In this document: positions 17,738 through 27,558 of the stretch, one piece after another
Numbering within the stretch: position 1 is the stretch's first letter
Layout: each line of letters opens with the position of its first letter
NCBI RefSeq assembly: GCF_038002825.1
Contig: NZ_JBBODF010000001.1
Coordinates: 1,488,001 to 1,552,000 of the forward strand
Direction: 5' to 3'
DNA: 64,000 nucleotides
Source: Paenibacillus sp. FSL H8-0048
GTDB taxonomy: Bacteria > Bacillota > Bacilli > Paenibacillales > Paenibacillaceae
Position numbers and translations under genes: made by a program
Notes under the pieces: generated by a model
Database searches by the model: none
What the model was told of the DNA's origin: nothing
Seen by the model: the letters and a program-made list of their open reading frames with translations, nothing else

Positions 17738-17783
17738 TCTAAAACTCCCCTGTCTTATGTTGATTAATTTCACAAAAATAGGA

Positions 17784-18982
17784 TCATAATACTTCTTTCT
17801 TAATCAGCGATCCATTTTTATCATATTTTAATGCGAGAATCTTACCATTAGCCAGCAGCACATATTGAAGCCTGCCGTTAGCATCATAGAAGTAGCGTAT
17901 TTGATTTTGACTCGGTATATCTACTTTCCATGCCGCCGGATTTGCAACTCTTTTCAAAGAAAGTTGATCAACATCCAAATAAGCTTTCTCTTCTCCCCCT
18001 ACAGCAAAACGTATTCGTATGTAACTGGTCTGATAGTTAGGAGTAATTAAAACTGAATGATAATGCCATTTCCACCCACCGTTATTCATACTTCTTCCAT
18101 ACTCGGTAACAACACGATCATTGCTATCCACTTCAATAATGGTTATTTCCGCCCAGCCTTCTGGTAAGGTATATATCTCATAAAAGCACTCAAGTCATAT
18201 GAAGATCCAGCACTAACAGGGACGGGGTCCGATAGTGAATAAACAAAGGATTGCGGATCTCCTGTTCCATTGTACATTCTTAAATGATAGGATCCTTCAA
18301 TGGGACCATAACCTGGTTTGGAGACACTCGAATTATTGCTCGTTCCATTTCTCCATGCTGTTTCCCAGTAATCAGGTAGATTATTATGATTAAAATCATT
18401 TTCAAAACTCTCATTCATTTCAATAGAATCAATATTGACCTTATCGATATCTAAATAGGCATTTTCTTCTCCCCCTACTTCAAAGCGGATTTGTATGTAT
18501 TCTGTATTGGCCTGGGGGGCTAGATATAAGAAATTATCGTGCCATTGCCATGCGCCGTTAGAGAAAGAACGATTGGATTCATATACAATATTCCTATTTC
18601 GGTCAGTTTCAATGATCGTTATGCTTGCTCTTCCAACAGGCAGTGTATATCTCATAAAAGCATTAATTTTGTACAAATGGTCTTTTTCGATAGTAACCGG
18701 ATTCGACAAAGCGTACATATATGAATTTTTATCTCCCCTACCATTGAACAGTCTAAAATGATACTTCCCTTCAGCTGGCTCGAAACTTTCTAATGAAGCA
18801 CTTGAGAGAGCACTGGTTCCGTTTCTCCAAACGGTTTCCCAAAAATCAGGAAGGTTATTGTTGTTTTGATCCTGCTCAAATCCTCCATTGATATTCTCAT
18901 TAATGGGATAAGCATAAGCATGACTTGCACCTAAAGTTAATAAAAAAACAAATATCAAGAAAATTCTTCTCAAATAAAACAC
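17784..18982 (-). pseudogene. Secreted YD-tag CBM-like gene split by an AT-repeat frameshift
   Basis: The first frame (18982-18143) has a signal peptide and one and a half repeats of a galactose-binding-like domain (GGFEQDQNNNNLPDFWETVW; DIDKVNID). It then shifts at AGATATATACC (about 18,168-18,175). Skipping two bases restores TLPEGWAEITIIE, which continues in the second frame to a C-terminal YD unit (RYFYDANGRL, LKYDKNGSLI) and the stop at 17784. A two-base AT slip is the only lesion seen. It may be a pseudogene or phase-variable. The restored product would be about 400 residues: two CBM-like domains plus the tag. It sits directly upstream of the rhs gene. Confidence 0.7.
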
Positions 18983-19023
18983 ACCCTGTCTTGAACTATG
19001 TTTTAGATATTCTAAGTTCTTAG

Positions 19024-20067
19024 CTATCTAATCAATCTCCACTTTTGCGAACTTGTTCCGTTATCCTCATATATCTGCAAACGGGTACCATCATCATTTT
19101 CTCCATTTGTTATATCCAGCAATTTATTACTGTTCACATTGATGAAACTAATGGATCCATCTGCATTCTCTCTAAATTCCCACTGTTGAGCGGTTGTACC
19201 GTTATCCGTCCAAATTTGAATAGCAGAACCATTAGTTGTACCTCCACCATCCACATCCAGTACCTTGCCGCTATTCACATTAATTAACTTATAGTTATTG
19301 CCCCCAGTATCATAGACTCTCCATCTTTGGGATGCGGTGTCATTATGGGTCCATATCTGAATAGGAGTACCGTCGGCGGTATTTCCTCCTGTGACATCCA
19401 AGGCTTTTCCATTACCAGCATTTAATATTTTGTATTCTGTTCCATTACTTATCGCTTTAATGAGTCTCCACTTCTGTGCGGATGTTCCGTTAGAGGCCCA
19501 TATCTGTACAGGGCTTCCATTCGCTGTGTCACCATTTGCAACATCCAGAGCTTTATTGCTATGGATATTTATTAGTTCATATGAACCGTCCCCTTGTTCA
19601 ACTACGCGCCATACCTCAGCGTCGGTTCCGTTATCATTCCATATCTGAACCCTGGTTCCGTTGGATGTTTCTCCACCAGCTACATCAAGTGCCTTCCCAC
19701 TATTAATATTAATCAGCTTAAAAAGGCTATTTCCGGTTGTACAGAGCAACCACCGCTGTGCATCTGTTCCGTTATCTGTTTCTATTTGAACTTTGGTTCC
19801 GTTCACACTATTTCCTGCGTATACATCAAGTGCCTTATTGCTATTCACATTCAATAGTTTGTATTCTGATGGTTTGCAGTTTAAGTTTTTCTTTCCAATT
19901 AAGTTACCGTTGTTATCATACTGAAAATTCATATACTTCTCTTCTGATATTCGTATTAGACTTAAACCACCTGTTCTTGAATAAGTGTATTTCATTGCTG
20001 TGGCAGTCTGAGAGCTAATAAATAAAGCAAATGCTAATAAATTAATACATATTTTTTTATAAGTCAT
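19024..20067 (-). CDS. Secreted YD-tag ricin-type lectin
   Basis: About 347 residues from ATG 20067; the start is uncertain, as TTG 20097 is also open and neither has a good ribosome site. A signal peptide ending near SSQTATA is followed by a degenerate YD unit (YSRTGGL, FQYDNNGNLIGKK). Six QxW-type repeats follow (DAQRW, DAEVW, SAQKW, ASQRW, TAQQW, SSQKW), each with a KxLDVxxG motif. This gives two complete ricin-B beta-trefoils (CBM13-like). Such folds bind galactose, xylan or related sugars. The protein should be secreted and is part of operon B. Confidence 0.85.
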   Translation of the reverse strand: MTYKKICINLLAFALFISSQTATAMKYTYSRTGGLSLIRISEEKYMNFQYDNNGNLIGKKNLNCKPSEYKLLNVNSNKALDVYAGNSVNGTKVQIETDNGTDAQRWLLCTTGNSLFKLININSGKALDVAGGETSNGTRVQIWNDNGTDAEVWRVVEQGDGSYELINIHSNKALDVANGDTANGSPVQIWASNGTSAQKWRLIKAISNGTEYKILNAGNGKALDVTGGNTADGTPIQIWTHNDTASQRWRVYDTGGNNYKLINVNSGKVLDVDGGGTTNGSAIQIWTDNGTTAQQWEFRENADGSISFINVNSNKLLDITNGENDDGTRLQIYEDNGTSSQKWRLIR

Positions 20068-20205
20068 ACCCCCGTCTATTGAATATTCCATTGTCAAAAA
20101 ATATCGTTAGCGCCTGTTCAATTGACTAAAGAACAAGACTGAAGCAGTCATTGTGTAGTTGGTTCGAATAAGAAACAAGACGAATCCATGGTGTAAAATT
20201 GCTGT

Positions 20206-21810
20206 CTACTGTAGCGACCTTTTAGTAACTTTAATATCATCAATAGAAATAGCCCCACCATAATGCATCCCGAAGTTCAAAAAATAATCACTGTTCGCTC
20301 CAGTCACAAACTCTACTCGCTTACTTCCCTTAGTTCCGATGGCCTCATTCCAAGTCAGCCAACCCACATCATCCTTTCCATTACCGGTTAAGCTCCTTAC
20401 AAAAAAGTCAAAATACCCTCCACTGGCTGGTTTATCTATTACTTTATAGTTGAACGTCACGCTATATGGCGTATTCGGTTCAAGTTTGAACTTATTGAAA
20501 TTTGAAATCATAAACACTGTCCATTCCACATTCTTTTCCCCGACCCCATATGCTGAATACGCTCCACTTACAACCTTGCTTGGCTCTTGGGACATCGATA
20601 GCGTACCTATTAGAGGCATATACTGGGTGGCTGTAATATCCCCTTTTTCAAATGATTCCGCTTCTTTCGTAACTTTAATATCATCAATAGAAATAGCTCC
20701 ACCGTAACGCATCCCGAAGTTCAAAAAATAATCACTGTTCGCTCCAGTCACAAACTCTACTCGCTTACTTCCCTTAGTTCCGATGGCCTCATTCCAAGTC
20801 AGCCAACCCACATCATCCTTTCCATTACCGGTTAAGCTCCTTACAAAAAAGTCAAAATACCCTCCATTGGCTGGCTTATCTATTACTTTATAGTTGAACG
20901 TCACACTATACGGCGTATTCGGTTCGAGTTTAAACTTATTGAAATCTGAAATCATAAACACTGTCCATTCCACATTCTTTTCCCCGACCCCATATGCTGA
21001 ATATGCTCCACTTACAACCTTGTTTGGCTCTTGGGTCATCGACAATGTACCTATTAGAGGCATATACTGGGTCGCTGTAATGTCTCCTTTTTCAAACGAT
21101 TCCGCTTCCTTCGTAACTTTAATATCATCAATAGAAATAGCCCCACCATAACGCATCCCGAAGTTCAGAAAATAATCACTGTTCGCTCCAGTCACAAACT
21201 CTACCTTTTTACTTCCCTTAGTTCCGATGGCCTCATTCCAAGTCAGCCAACCCACATCATCCTTTCCATTACCGGTTAAGCTCCTTACAAAGAAGTCAAA
21301 ATACCCTCCATTGGCTGGTTTATCTACTATTTTGTAGTTAAACGTCACACTATACGGCGTATTCGGTTCAAGTTTGAACTTATTGAAATTTGAAATCATA
21401 AACACGGTCCATTCCACATTCTTTTCCCCGACCCCGTACGCTGAATACGCACCATTTACAACTTTACTTGGCTCTTGGGTCATCGACAGCGTACCTATTA
21501 AAGGCATGAAGCTGGTTGCCGAGATGTTACCCTTTTCAAACCCTTCAAACTCCCTATGTATTTTATTTATCAAGTTTCCGTTCCGATCATAGTAGAAATC
21601 TAAATATGAATTGTCTTCTGAATAAATAAAGTCCAATCGATTCTGATTATAAAAGTATTGAAGTTCTTGATTCTTACCATTATCAGCAAAAATCAAATTA
21701 CCATTTGAGAAATAGCCAACAAGAAAAATTACAAATACAACAATTCCCCCAAGTGAACTCTTCCTATAACTCATTCTTTTCCCCATTCTCTGATTTAAAT
21801 TTTTCAACAC
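20206..21810 (-). CDS. Secreted YD-tag protein with three near-identical domains
   Basis: 534 residues; start GTG 21810 or ATG 21774. A membrane-spanning signal segment (GGIVVFVIFLVGYFSNG) is followed by a YD unit (YFYNQNRLDFIY, FYYDRNGNLI). Three repeats of 148 residues follow (about 90-237, 238-385, 386-533), each starting SFEKG and ending GGAISIDDIKVTK, a galactose-binding-like fold. The repeats are almost identical in DNA with a 444-base period, so they were duplicated recently or are kept alike by gene conversion. The same domain type, more diverged, makes up the four repeats of 39337-41334. Ligand unknown. Confidence 0.75.
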   Translation of the reverse strand: MLKNLNQRMGKRMSYRKSSLGGIVVFVIFLVGYFSNGNLIFADNGKNQELQYFYNQNRLDFIYSEDNSYLDFYYDRNGNLINKIHREFEGFEKGNISATSFMPLIGTLSMTQEPSKVVNGAYSAYGVGEKNVEWTVFMISNFNKFKLEPNTPYSVTFNYKIVDKPANGGYFDFFVRSLTGNGKDDVGWLTWNEAIGTKGSKKVEFVTGANSDYFLNFGMRYGGAISIDDIKVTKEAESFEKGDITATQYMPLIGTLSMTQEPNKVVSGAYSAYGVGEKNVEWTVFMISDFNKFKLEPNTPYSVTFNYKVIDKPANGGYFDFFVRSLTGNGKDDVGWLTWNEAIGTKGSKRVEFVTGANSDYFLNFGMRYGGAISIDDIKVTKEAESFEKGDITATQYMPLIGTLSMSQEPSKVVSGAYSAYGVGEKNVEWTVFMISNFNKFKLEPNTPYSVTFNYKVIDKPASGGYFDFFVRSLTGNGKDDVGWLTWNEAIGTKGSKRVEFVTGANSDYFLNFGMHYGGAISIDDIKVTKRSLQ

Positions 21811-21846
21811 AATTTATACTCTCCTATATTCCTATAAAAAATCATT

Positions 21847-24048
21847 TCATCTATAATCAAAACTAGCCGAATCAAGATAGAATGTCCCCGCTCCAGAATC
21901 TCCAGCAGATCTGATCAGAAAGTATACAGTTGCGAATACAGCTTTATTTGGAGTTATTCCCTGGTTCGTCAGTAACGTATACTTTCCATTTGCTTCAGTT
22001 ATATCTTTAATGTTGCTGGAGACGAATGACCCATCCATAGCATAAAAGTCAATATACATCTGCACCCTGGATTGATACAACATGCTAATATTGATATTGC
22101 CTGAAACCATATAAGACTTATCAGGAATTACACGCAGAGTCTGAGAAACGCCAACAAATTGATTAGCAGGAATTCCGAACCCCCTGACTTCCACTGACTT
22201 TTGATCATGAAATGCCTCAAGCGTCCCTATTACCGTTGACTTCTTCTTTAAGTTTCCGTTCAGATCATAATTGTAGGAAGTGTTATATGTCTGGTTTCCT
22301 TTTATAAGCGTCTGGTTAAGCAAACGTCCCGCTGCCGAATATGAATTTGTAATTACATCCTTAGGCGGACTATTCTCAATTAGCCGAATTGTATCGTCTA
22401 CTCCTGAAGGCTTATGAATCGTCCAGTTCAGCGGTGTTTCCGCCCCGTAATTACTTACTTCAAAGTCAGAGTTATCTATTAAGTTGGAACTATAACTAAA
22501 TCTCATATCATCTACATAAATACTGGCCGCCCCGCCCCCACTGGTAGCACGTATGATAGCGTAGACACGGGCATAATCCGCATTAGAAGGTACTGTTCCA
22601 GTAATAGATATTGTGATATATCCACCTTGAGTGGTAGCTGGCAATTCTACAATATTCGCATCAATAAACGCACCTGAGCCTGTAAAAAAATCCGCATACA
22701 GTTGTACTTTGGCATTGCTGATACGATCCACCTTTAATCTGCCGCTCATCGCATACTTTTTAGCAGGTACAACTTTTAACATCTGACTGATTCCAACATA
22801 CTCATTAGCTTTTATATTCGATGCATCGATTTGCTGAACGGTATTCCCGTAGCTTTCCGAAACTAATTTATAGGTGTGGTTATCATTCCCGTAACTGGGC
22901 AGCCATCCGCTCCCCAAGCTGTTAGAACCAAGTGCTTCAAAATTCCCATTATTAAATAGGTTCGCTTCATTTATATAATGAAAATTCAAGGAGTCTACAT
23001 ACAGGGTTCCTGAGCCATTGTTCCCTGTCCCTCGAATGATTACGTATATAACGGCATAAGTGGTATCCTTAGGAATTTGACCTGTATCAGATAAAGTCAT
23101 GTATATGCCATTAGTCGGTTTAGCATATTCTAGAATAGTGGTCCCCGTATAGTTGCCAGAAGAGCTCATAAAATCAATATAAATTTGAGCCTTCGCATTC
23201 GATAGACTTTCTATTAACAATGCGCCACTTGCTTGGAATGACTTACCCGGATCGACCTTGATTTTTTGCAAGATGCCCGCATATCCATTAACCGGCAGAG
23301 ACGAAACTTTCATTTTCTGAGCTCTGGCTCCACTTAAGGATGGATAGGCCACAGAACTAAATGTCGGGTTATAAGAGGTCGTATAATCCCAATCGTCTGA
23401 GTTGGCAAGCGTGTTTGAAAAGTTCTCATAGTCTGAATTAACAATTAGATTAGTATCATTAGTATATTGAAAAGAAATATTGTCCGTAATAAAAGCACCG
23501 GAATTGACATCAGAGCTAGAACGAATCAAAGCATAAATCACAACCGTTGTAGCTCCTTCCGGCACACTGCCAGTTCCGCCTAAAGTAACGAATTGTCCTG
23601 TCGCCTGACTTGGCATTTCAAAAATCTTACTATCCACAAAAGCCCCTGCATTAAAGAAGTCTGCGTATAATTGCACTTTAGCATTGGATATGCTCTCAAT
23701 ATAAAATCGCCCGTTCATATTATACGGTTGCCCAGGTTTCACCGATAAGGTTTGGCTTACTCCGGCAAAATGATTCGTCGGCAAGTTACTCATGGAAACC
23801 TTCTGTGCTTTGCTTCCTCCAGAGACCTTTGAGCTGATAACTTCGAAACTCCCAATCCCATGTGAGACCCAGCTATCGGCTATACTACTGCCATTAGTGG
23901 TTACTTCAAAACCAGAGTTTTCAACTAAATTGTCTGTACTGGTACTTGCATCCGCCTCCATATAATCGGAACTGAACAAACCAACTAAATTGAAGACTAG
24001 ACATAAGGCAAGAAGAAATATTATTTTCTTTTTTATACTGAAGGTCAT
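21847..24048 (-). CDS. Secreted protein with four CBM-like domains and internal YD tag
   Basis: 733 residues from ATG 24048 (AAGGAG about 12 bases upstream). Signal peptide to about 34. Four repeats of about 165 residues follow, each opening NLI(V/D)NS(G/D)FE, containing a V(G/N)xFAGxSQxLxVxP-like strand and ending in a YxDSxxFxY strand: galactose-binding-like modules. Unlike its neighbours, the YD unit (YSAAGRLLNQTL, then YNYDLNGNLKKKS; about 575-620) is not terminal. It interrupts the fourth repeat between the strand after NWTIHKPSG and the strand QKSVEVRGFG, so it looks inserted into a loop. Part of operon B. Confidence 0.75.
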   Translation of the reverse strand: MTFSIKKKIIFLLALCLVFNLVGLFSSDYMEADASTSTDNLVENSGFEVTTNGSSIADSWVSHGIGSFEVISSKVSGGSKAQKVSMSNLPTNHFAGVSQTLSVKPGQPYNMNGRFYIESISNAKVQLYADFFNAGAFVDSKIFEMPSQATGQFVTLGGTGSVPEGATTVVIYALIRSSSDVNSGAFITDNISFQYTNDTNLIVNSDYENFSNTLANSDDWDYTTSYNPTFSSVAYPSLSGARAQKMKVSSLPVNGYAGILQKIKVDPGKSFQASGALLIESLSNAKAQIYIDFMSSSGNYTGTTILEYAKPTNGIYMTLSDTGQIPKDTTYAVIYVIIRGTGNNGSGTLYVDSLNFHYINEANLFNNGNFEALGSNSLGSGWLPSYGNDNHTYKLVSESYGNTVQQIDASNIKANEYVGISQMLKVVPAKKYAMSGRLKVDRISNAKVQLYADFFTGSGAFIDANIVELPATTQGGYITISITGTVPSNADYARVYAIIRATSGGGAASIYVDDMRFSYSSNLIDNSDFEVSNYGAETPLNWTIHKPSGVDDTIRLIENSPPKDVITNSYSAAGRLLNQTLIKGNQTYNTSYNYDLNGNLKKKSTVIGTLEAFHDQKSVEVRGFGIPANQFVGVSQTLRVIPDKSYMVSGNINISMLYQSRVQMYIDFYAMDGSFVSSNIKDITEANGKYTLLTNQGITPNKAVFATVYFLIRSAGDSGAGTFYLDSASFDYR

Positions 24049-24089
24049 TGAAATCTCTCACTCCTTATTCACACCCATTTTCTTTCTAA

Positions 24090-26096
24090 TCAATTAGAGC
24101 CAGATAAATAATCCCACACATACCAAGAGTCATCGATGGTTATCACTATCGCTTCTAATCGGCGATCTCCGTCAATGTCTGCTAACCTATATAATTTTGA
24201 CCCGACACCACCAAACCCCGTAATCCAAGGTTCATAGCCTGTAAAGCTACTTCCGTTTGATAATGCAACATACCAATTCCCGTTATTAACGATCACGGCA
24301 TCCGCTTTGCCATCCCCGTTTACATCTGCCACTATCTGATCCGCTGAACCAACGCCATGGCCCTCTATCCACTTTTTGTATCCTTCGAATCCCTTTCCAT
24401 TAGATAATGCTATGTGCCAAGAACCTTCCTGTTCATAGAAAACAGCAGCATCAGCTTTCCCGTCTCCATTTACATCAGCTAAGAATTCTTTAAAAGCTCC
24501 TACGCCATACCCTTCAATCCATTTACTATAGGCCTGGAATCCTTGACCTGTAGAAAGAGATACATACCAGCTTCCGCTATTTTCGATAACTGCATCTGCT
24601 TTACCGTCCCCATTCACATCTGACAGGAACAAACCACTAGCCCCCACTCCATGCCCAGCCACCCATAATTTATAACCTTCAAACCCATTGCCATTTGATA
24701 ACGCTACATACCAACTTCCGTAATTTACGATAACCGCATCGGCTTTACCATCTCCATTCACGTCGGCCAAAAATTGGGCATCTGATCCCACTCCGTGGCC
24801 GGTAACCCATCTCTGGTAACCTTTAATTCCTTGACCATTCGACAGAGCGACATACCACGTTCCCGTATCCTTGAAAAAGAGAACCGCATCCGCCTTCCCA
24901 TCACCATTCACATCAGATACAAACTGAGAGAAAACCTCTGATCCACCCTCCAGTGACCACTCCTTATAATTTTGGAAGCTCTGACCACTTGATAATGATG
25001 TGCTCCATTCTCCGCTCTCTTCATTGTAGTGAACAATATCTGCTTTGCGATCCCCATTAATATCAGCTAACCAATACACATTTCTTCCCACGGCACCTTC
25101 TGTCGACCATTTATCATACGCTTTAAAGAAACTACCTCCTGACAAAGCTACATACCAATTCCCATTATTAACGATCACGGTATCTGCTTTACCATCCCCG
25201 TTTACATCTGCCACTAGCTGATCCGCTGAACCAACGCCGTGGCCTTCTATCCATTTTTTGTACCCTTCGAATCCCCTTCCATTAGATAATGCTATGTACC
25301 AAGAACCTTCCTGTTCGTAAAATACAACGGCATCTGCTTTACCATCCCCATTTACATCAGCTAAGAATTCTTTAAAAGCTCCTACACCATATCCTTCAAT
25401 CCATTTACTATAGACCTGGAATCCTTGACCTGTAGAAAGAGATACATACCAGCTTCCGCTATTTTCGATAACTGCATCTGCTTTACCGTCCCCATTCACA
25501 TCTGACAGGAACAAACCACTAGCCCCCACTCCATGCCCAGCCACCCATAATTTATAACCTTCAAACCCACTGCCATTGGACAGTGCCACATACCAATTTC
25601 CGTAATTCACAATAACAGCATCGGCTTTACCATCTCCATTCACATCGGCCAGAAACTGGGCATCCGATCCCACTCCGTGGCCTGCAATCCATCTCTGGTA
25701 ACCTTTAATTCCTTGACCATTCGACAGAGCGACATACCACGTTCCCGTATCCTTGAAAAAGAGAACCACATCCGCCTTCCCATCACCATTCACATCATTG
25801 ACGAATTGAGTATTGGAGCCAAGTCCGTTTCCCAACTGCCACTGTGTCAGACTTCTCGCTACCGATTTTCGGGTTACCATGTTACCATTCAAGTCGTATT
25901 TGTTTTTGACAATTGCACTACGAGTTTGACTCTCCGTTAATCTACCAGAGGGGTCGTAGTTGTATATGGTTCCGCCTTTATCAACGATCCTGAACACTTC
26001 ATCTACAGAAGCAGCCGAACCCTGTGAAGGCTTTACTATTAGAGAGAAGACTATAAAAATACCAATTAGACTTTTCAAATTCATTCCAAACTTCAT
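24090..26096 (-). CDS. Secreted YD-tag FG-GAP/VCBS repeat protein
   Basis: About 668 residues from ATG 26096 (GGGGGAAATGG upstream; ATG 26105 is also possible). A signal peptide ending near GSAA is followed by a YD unit (YNYDPSGRL, NKYDLNGNMVTRK). Thirteen to fourteen repeats of about 45-50 residues follow, each with a calcium-loop motif DVNGDGKAD and W(Y/H)(V/I)ALSNG: FG-GAP/VCBS blades expected to form calcium-binding beta-propellers. The repeat block is internally duplicated with an 882-base offset. The protein should be secreted and probably adhesive. It lies in operon B between two other YD-tag genes. Confidence 0.85.
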   Translation of the reverse strand: MKFGMNLKSLIGIFIVFSLIVKPSQGSAASVDEVFRIVDKGGTIYNYDPSGRLTESQTRSAIVKNKYDLNGNMVTRKSVARSLTQWQLGNGLGSNTQFVNDVNGDGKADVVLFFKDTGTWYVALSNGQGIKGYQRWIAGHGVGSDAQFLADVNGDGKADAVIVNYGNWYVALSNGSGFEGYKLWVAGHGVGASGLFLSDVNGDGKADAVIENSGSWYVSLSTGQGFQVYSKWIEGYGVGAFKEFLADVNGDGKADAVVFYEQEGSWYIALSNGRGFEGYKKWIEGHGVGSADQLVADVNGDGKADTVIVNNGNWYVALSGGSFFKAYDKWSTEGAVGRNVYWLADINGDRKADIVHYNEESGEWSTSLSSGQSFQNYKEWSLEGGSEVFSQFVSDVNGDGKADAVLFFKDTGTWYVALSNGQGIKGYQRWVTGHGVGSDAQFLADVNGDGKADAVIVNYGSWYVALSNGNGFEGYKLWVAGHGVGASGLFLSDVNGDGKADAVIENSGSWYVSLSTGQGFQAYSKWIEGYGVGAFKEFLADVNGDGKADAAVFYEQEGSWHIALSNGKGFEGYKKWIEGHGVGSADQIVADVNGDGKADAVIVNNGNWYVALSNGSSFTGYEPWITGFGGVGSKLYRLADIDGDRRLEAIVITIDDSWYVWDYLSGSN

Positions 26097-26129
26097 TTTA
26101 TCCATTTCCCCCAATCCTTTATCATGTCA

Positions 26130-27536
26130 CTAGCGATTAACATTTACTGTAACTCCTCCAACAGGCCGTTTATTCCCGTATCCGTCACTTGCATAGAGAT
26201 GGGTGTTATAGACTCCAGCTTCATTCCCATGGTTAGCAAAAGGGATTTTGATTTTCCATTTGGACGAACTCTCCCGTTCTCCTTGATACCAAATGAGATC
26301 ATCTTGGCCATTCTGATTCGTCCATGTTGGGAATTCCATGCGGGTTACGTTAGCGGGAATTCCATCAATAGAGACTTCATAGTAGCCCTCACCGAGCTTA
26401 GCAGTTGCTGGTGCTTTCACTATTTGTGAATTGGTCACATCAAATTCCCAATCTCCAAGGAAGTTGCCACTTGAATAGATATGAGTTATATACCTACCTG
26501 TCTCCGAATTGTGTCTCGCGTACACAACCGTTGCCTTCCACACCCCGTTCCCGACTTTAACACCTTCAATCCACTCAATATCATCCTGATTATTATTAGC
26601 CGTCCATGTCGGAAATTGTACACTCTGAATAGACGGGTCTACCCCATAGATGAATACATCATACGAAACACCGGACAGATCAGTCTCCTTAGAGCCTCCA
26701 GATCCACCTGTCACATTGACTACCTTGCCGCCTACGCCCATCTTGTTTCCATACCGATCAAACGTATAAATGTGTGTAATATAATTTCCCATTTCAAAGT
26801 TGTGGTTACTGAATGGTATCTTAATTCTCCAAGATCCGTCTGCAAGTCTTTCACCTGTTATCCAGGGATTGACCAAGTCGTCTTGTCCCATATGTTCTGT
26901 CCACGTAGGAAAGCGCACCTCTTTGATACTCTCCGGTATACCACTAGCCTGTACAGTATAGAAACCGTCAGCCAGCGATGCTTGCACAGGTGCTGTAACC
27001 GTTACTCCATTATTCTGGACGTCTGCAACCAGATCACTCACAATTTTTCCATCCGCGTAAATATGAGTAATATAGCTACCAATCTCACCACCATGTTTGT
27101 TGAAAACGACTGTTCCTTTCCATACCCCATCAGCAAGCTTTTCTCCTGCAATCCACTCCACATCATCCTGGTCATTCCAGGCAGTCCAAGTTGGAAAGTG
27201 CACTTGCTGAACATTAGGCTGAACCCCGCGGATATAAATATCATAGGATACTGAAGATAGATAGAATAGGTAGGGTGGAGCGGATGAATTCGCGCGGCTG
27301 CGCTTGATCAGATTCCCGTTAGCATCATATGTATATTGATTAATTGTGCGGTCCGGTAGAATCTCCGTATCCAGCCGCCCTTGATTATAGGTATAAATAC
27401 GCTGTGGAGATGAACCAATGACATCAATAACGATATGGTTTGTACTGGAGGCCCCAGCATGAGTAGCTGAAGCAGCATATCCTAACAACAGAATAAAGAG
27501 AAGGCAGATATATTTAAGAAGCTTTACTATTTTCAT
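26130..27536 (-). CDS. Secreted YD-tag protein with four GBS-Bsp-like repeats
   Basis: About 468 residues from ATG 27536; the frame extends to GTG 27566, overlapping the previous gene. A signal peptide ending near THAGA is followed by a YD unit (YTYNQGRLDTEIL, YTYDANGNLIKRS). Four domains of about 90 residues follow, each with V(R/Q)FPTWT, NxQDD, then W-x(5)-F-x-x-H and Y-x-THIY. This is the GBS-Bsp-like repeat, an Ig-like module found on secreted Gram-positive hydrolases and surface proteins. It is homologous to the plus-strand gene at 43844. Its role is probably adhesion or wall association; no catalytic domain is present. Confidence 0.85.
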   Translation of the reverse strand: MKIVKLLKYICLLFILLLGYAASATHAGASSTNHIVIDVIGSSPQRIYTYNQGRLDTEILPDRTINQYTYDANGNLIKRSRANSSAPPYLFYLSSVSYDIYIRGVQPNVQQVHFPTWTAWNDQDDVEWIAGEKLADGVWKGTVVFNKHGGEIGSYITHIYADGKIVSDLVADVQNNGVTVTAPVQASLADGFYTVQASGIPESIKEVRFPTWTEHMGQDDLVNPWITGERLADGSWRIKIPFSNHNFEMGNYITHIYTFDRYGNKMGVGGKVVNVTGGSGGSKETDLSGVSYDVFIYGVDPSIQSVQFPTWTANNNQDDIEWIEGVKVGNGVWKATVVYARHNSETGRYITHIYSSGNFLGDWEFDVTNSQIVKAPATAKLGEGYYEVSIDGIPANVTRMEFPTWTNQNGQDDLIWYQGERESSSKWKIKIPFANHGNEAGVYNTHLYASDGYGNKRPVGGVTVNVNR

Positions 27537-27558
27537 ACTCACAATATTCCACGCTCCA

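Noticed and set aside
20206..21810. CRISPR-like or satellite array from regular repeats
   Set aside because: The 444-base repeats are in-frame protein domains of one gene, not short repeats with spacers. FG-GAP repeats at 24-26 and 42-43 kb are likewise coding.
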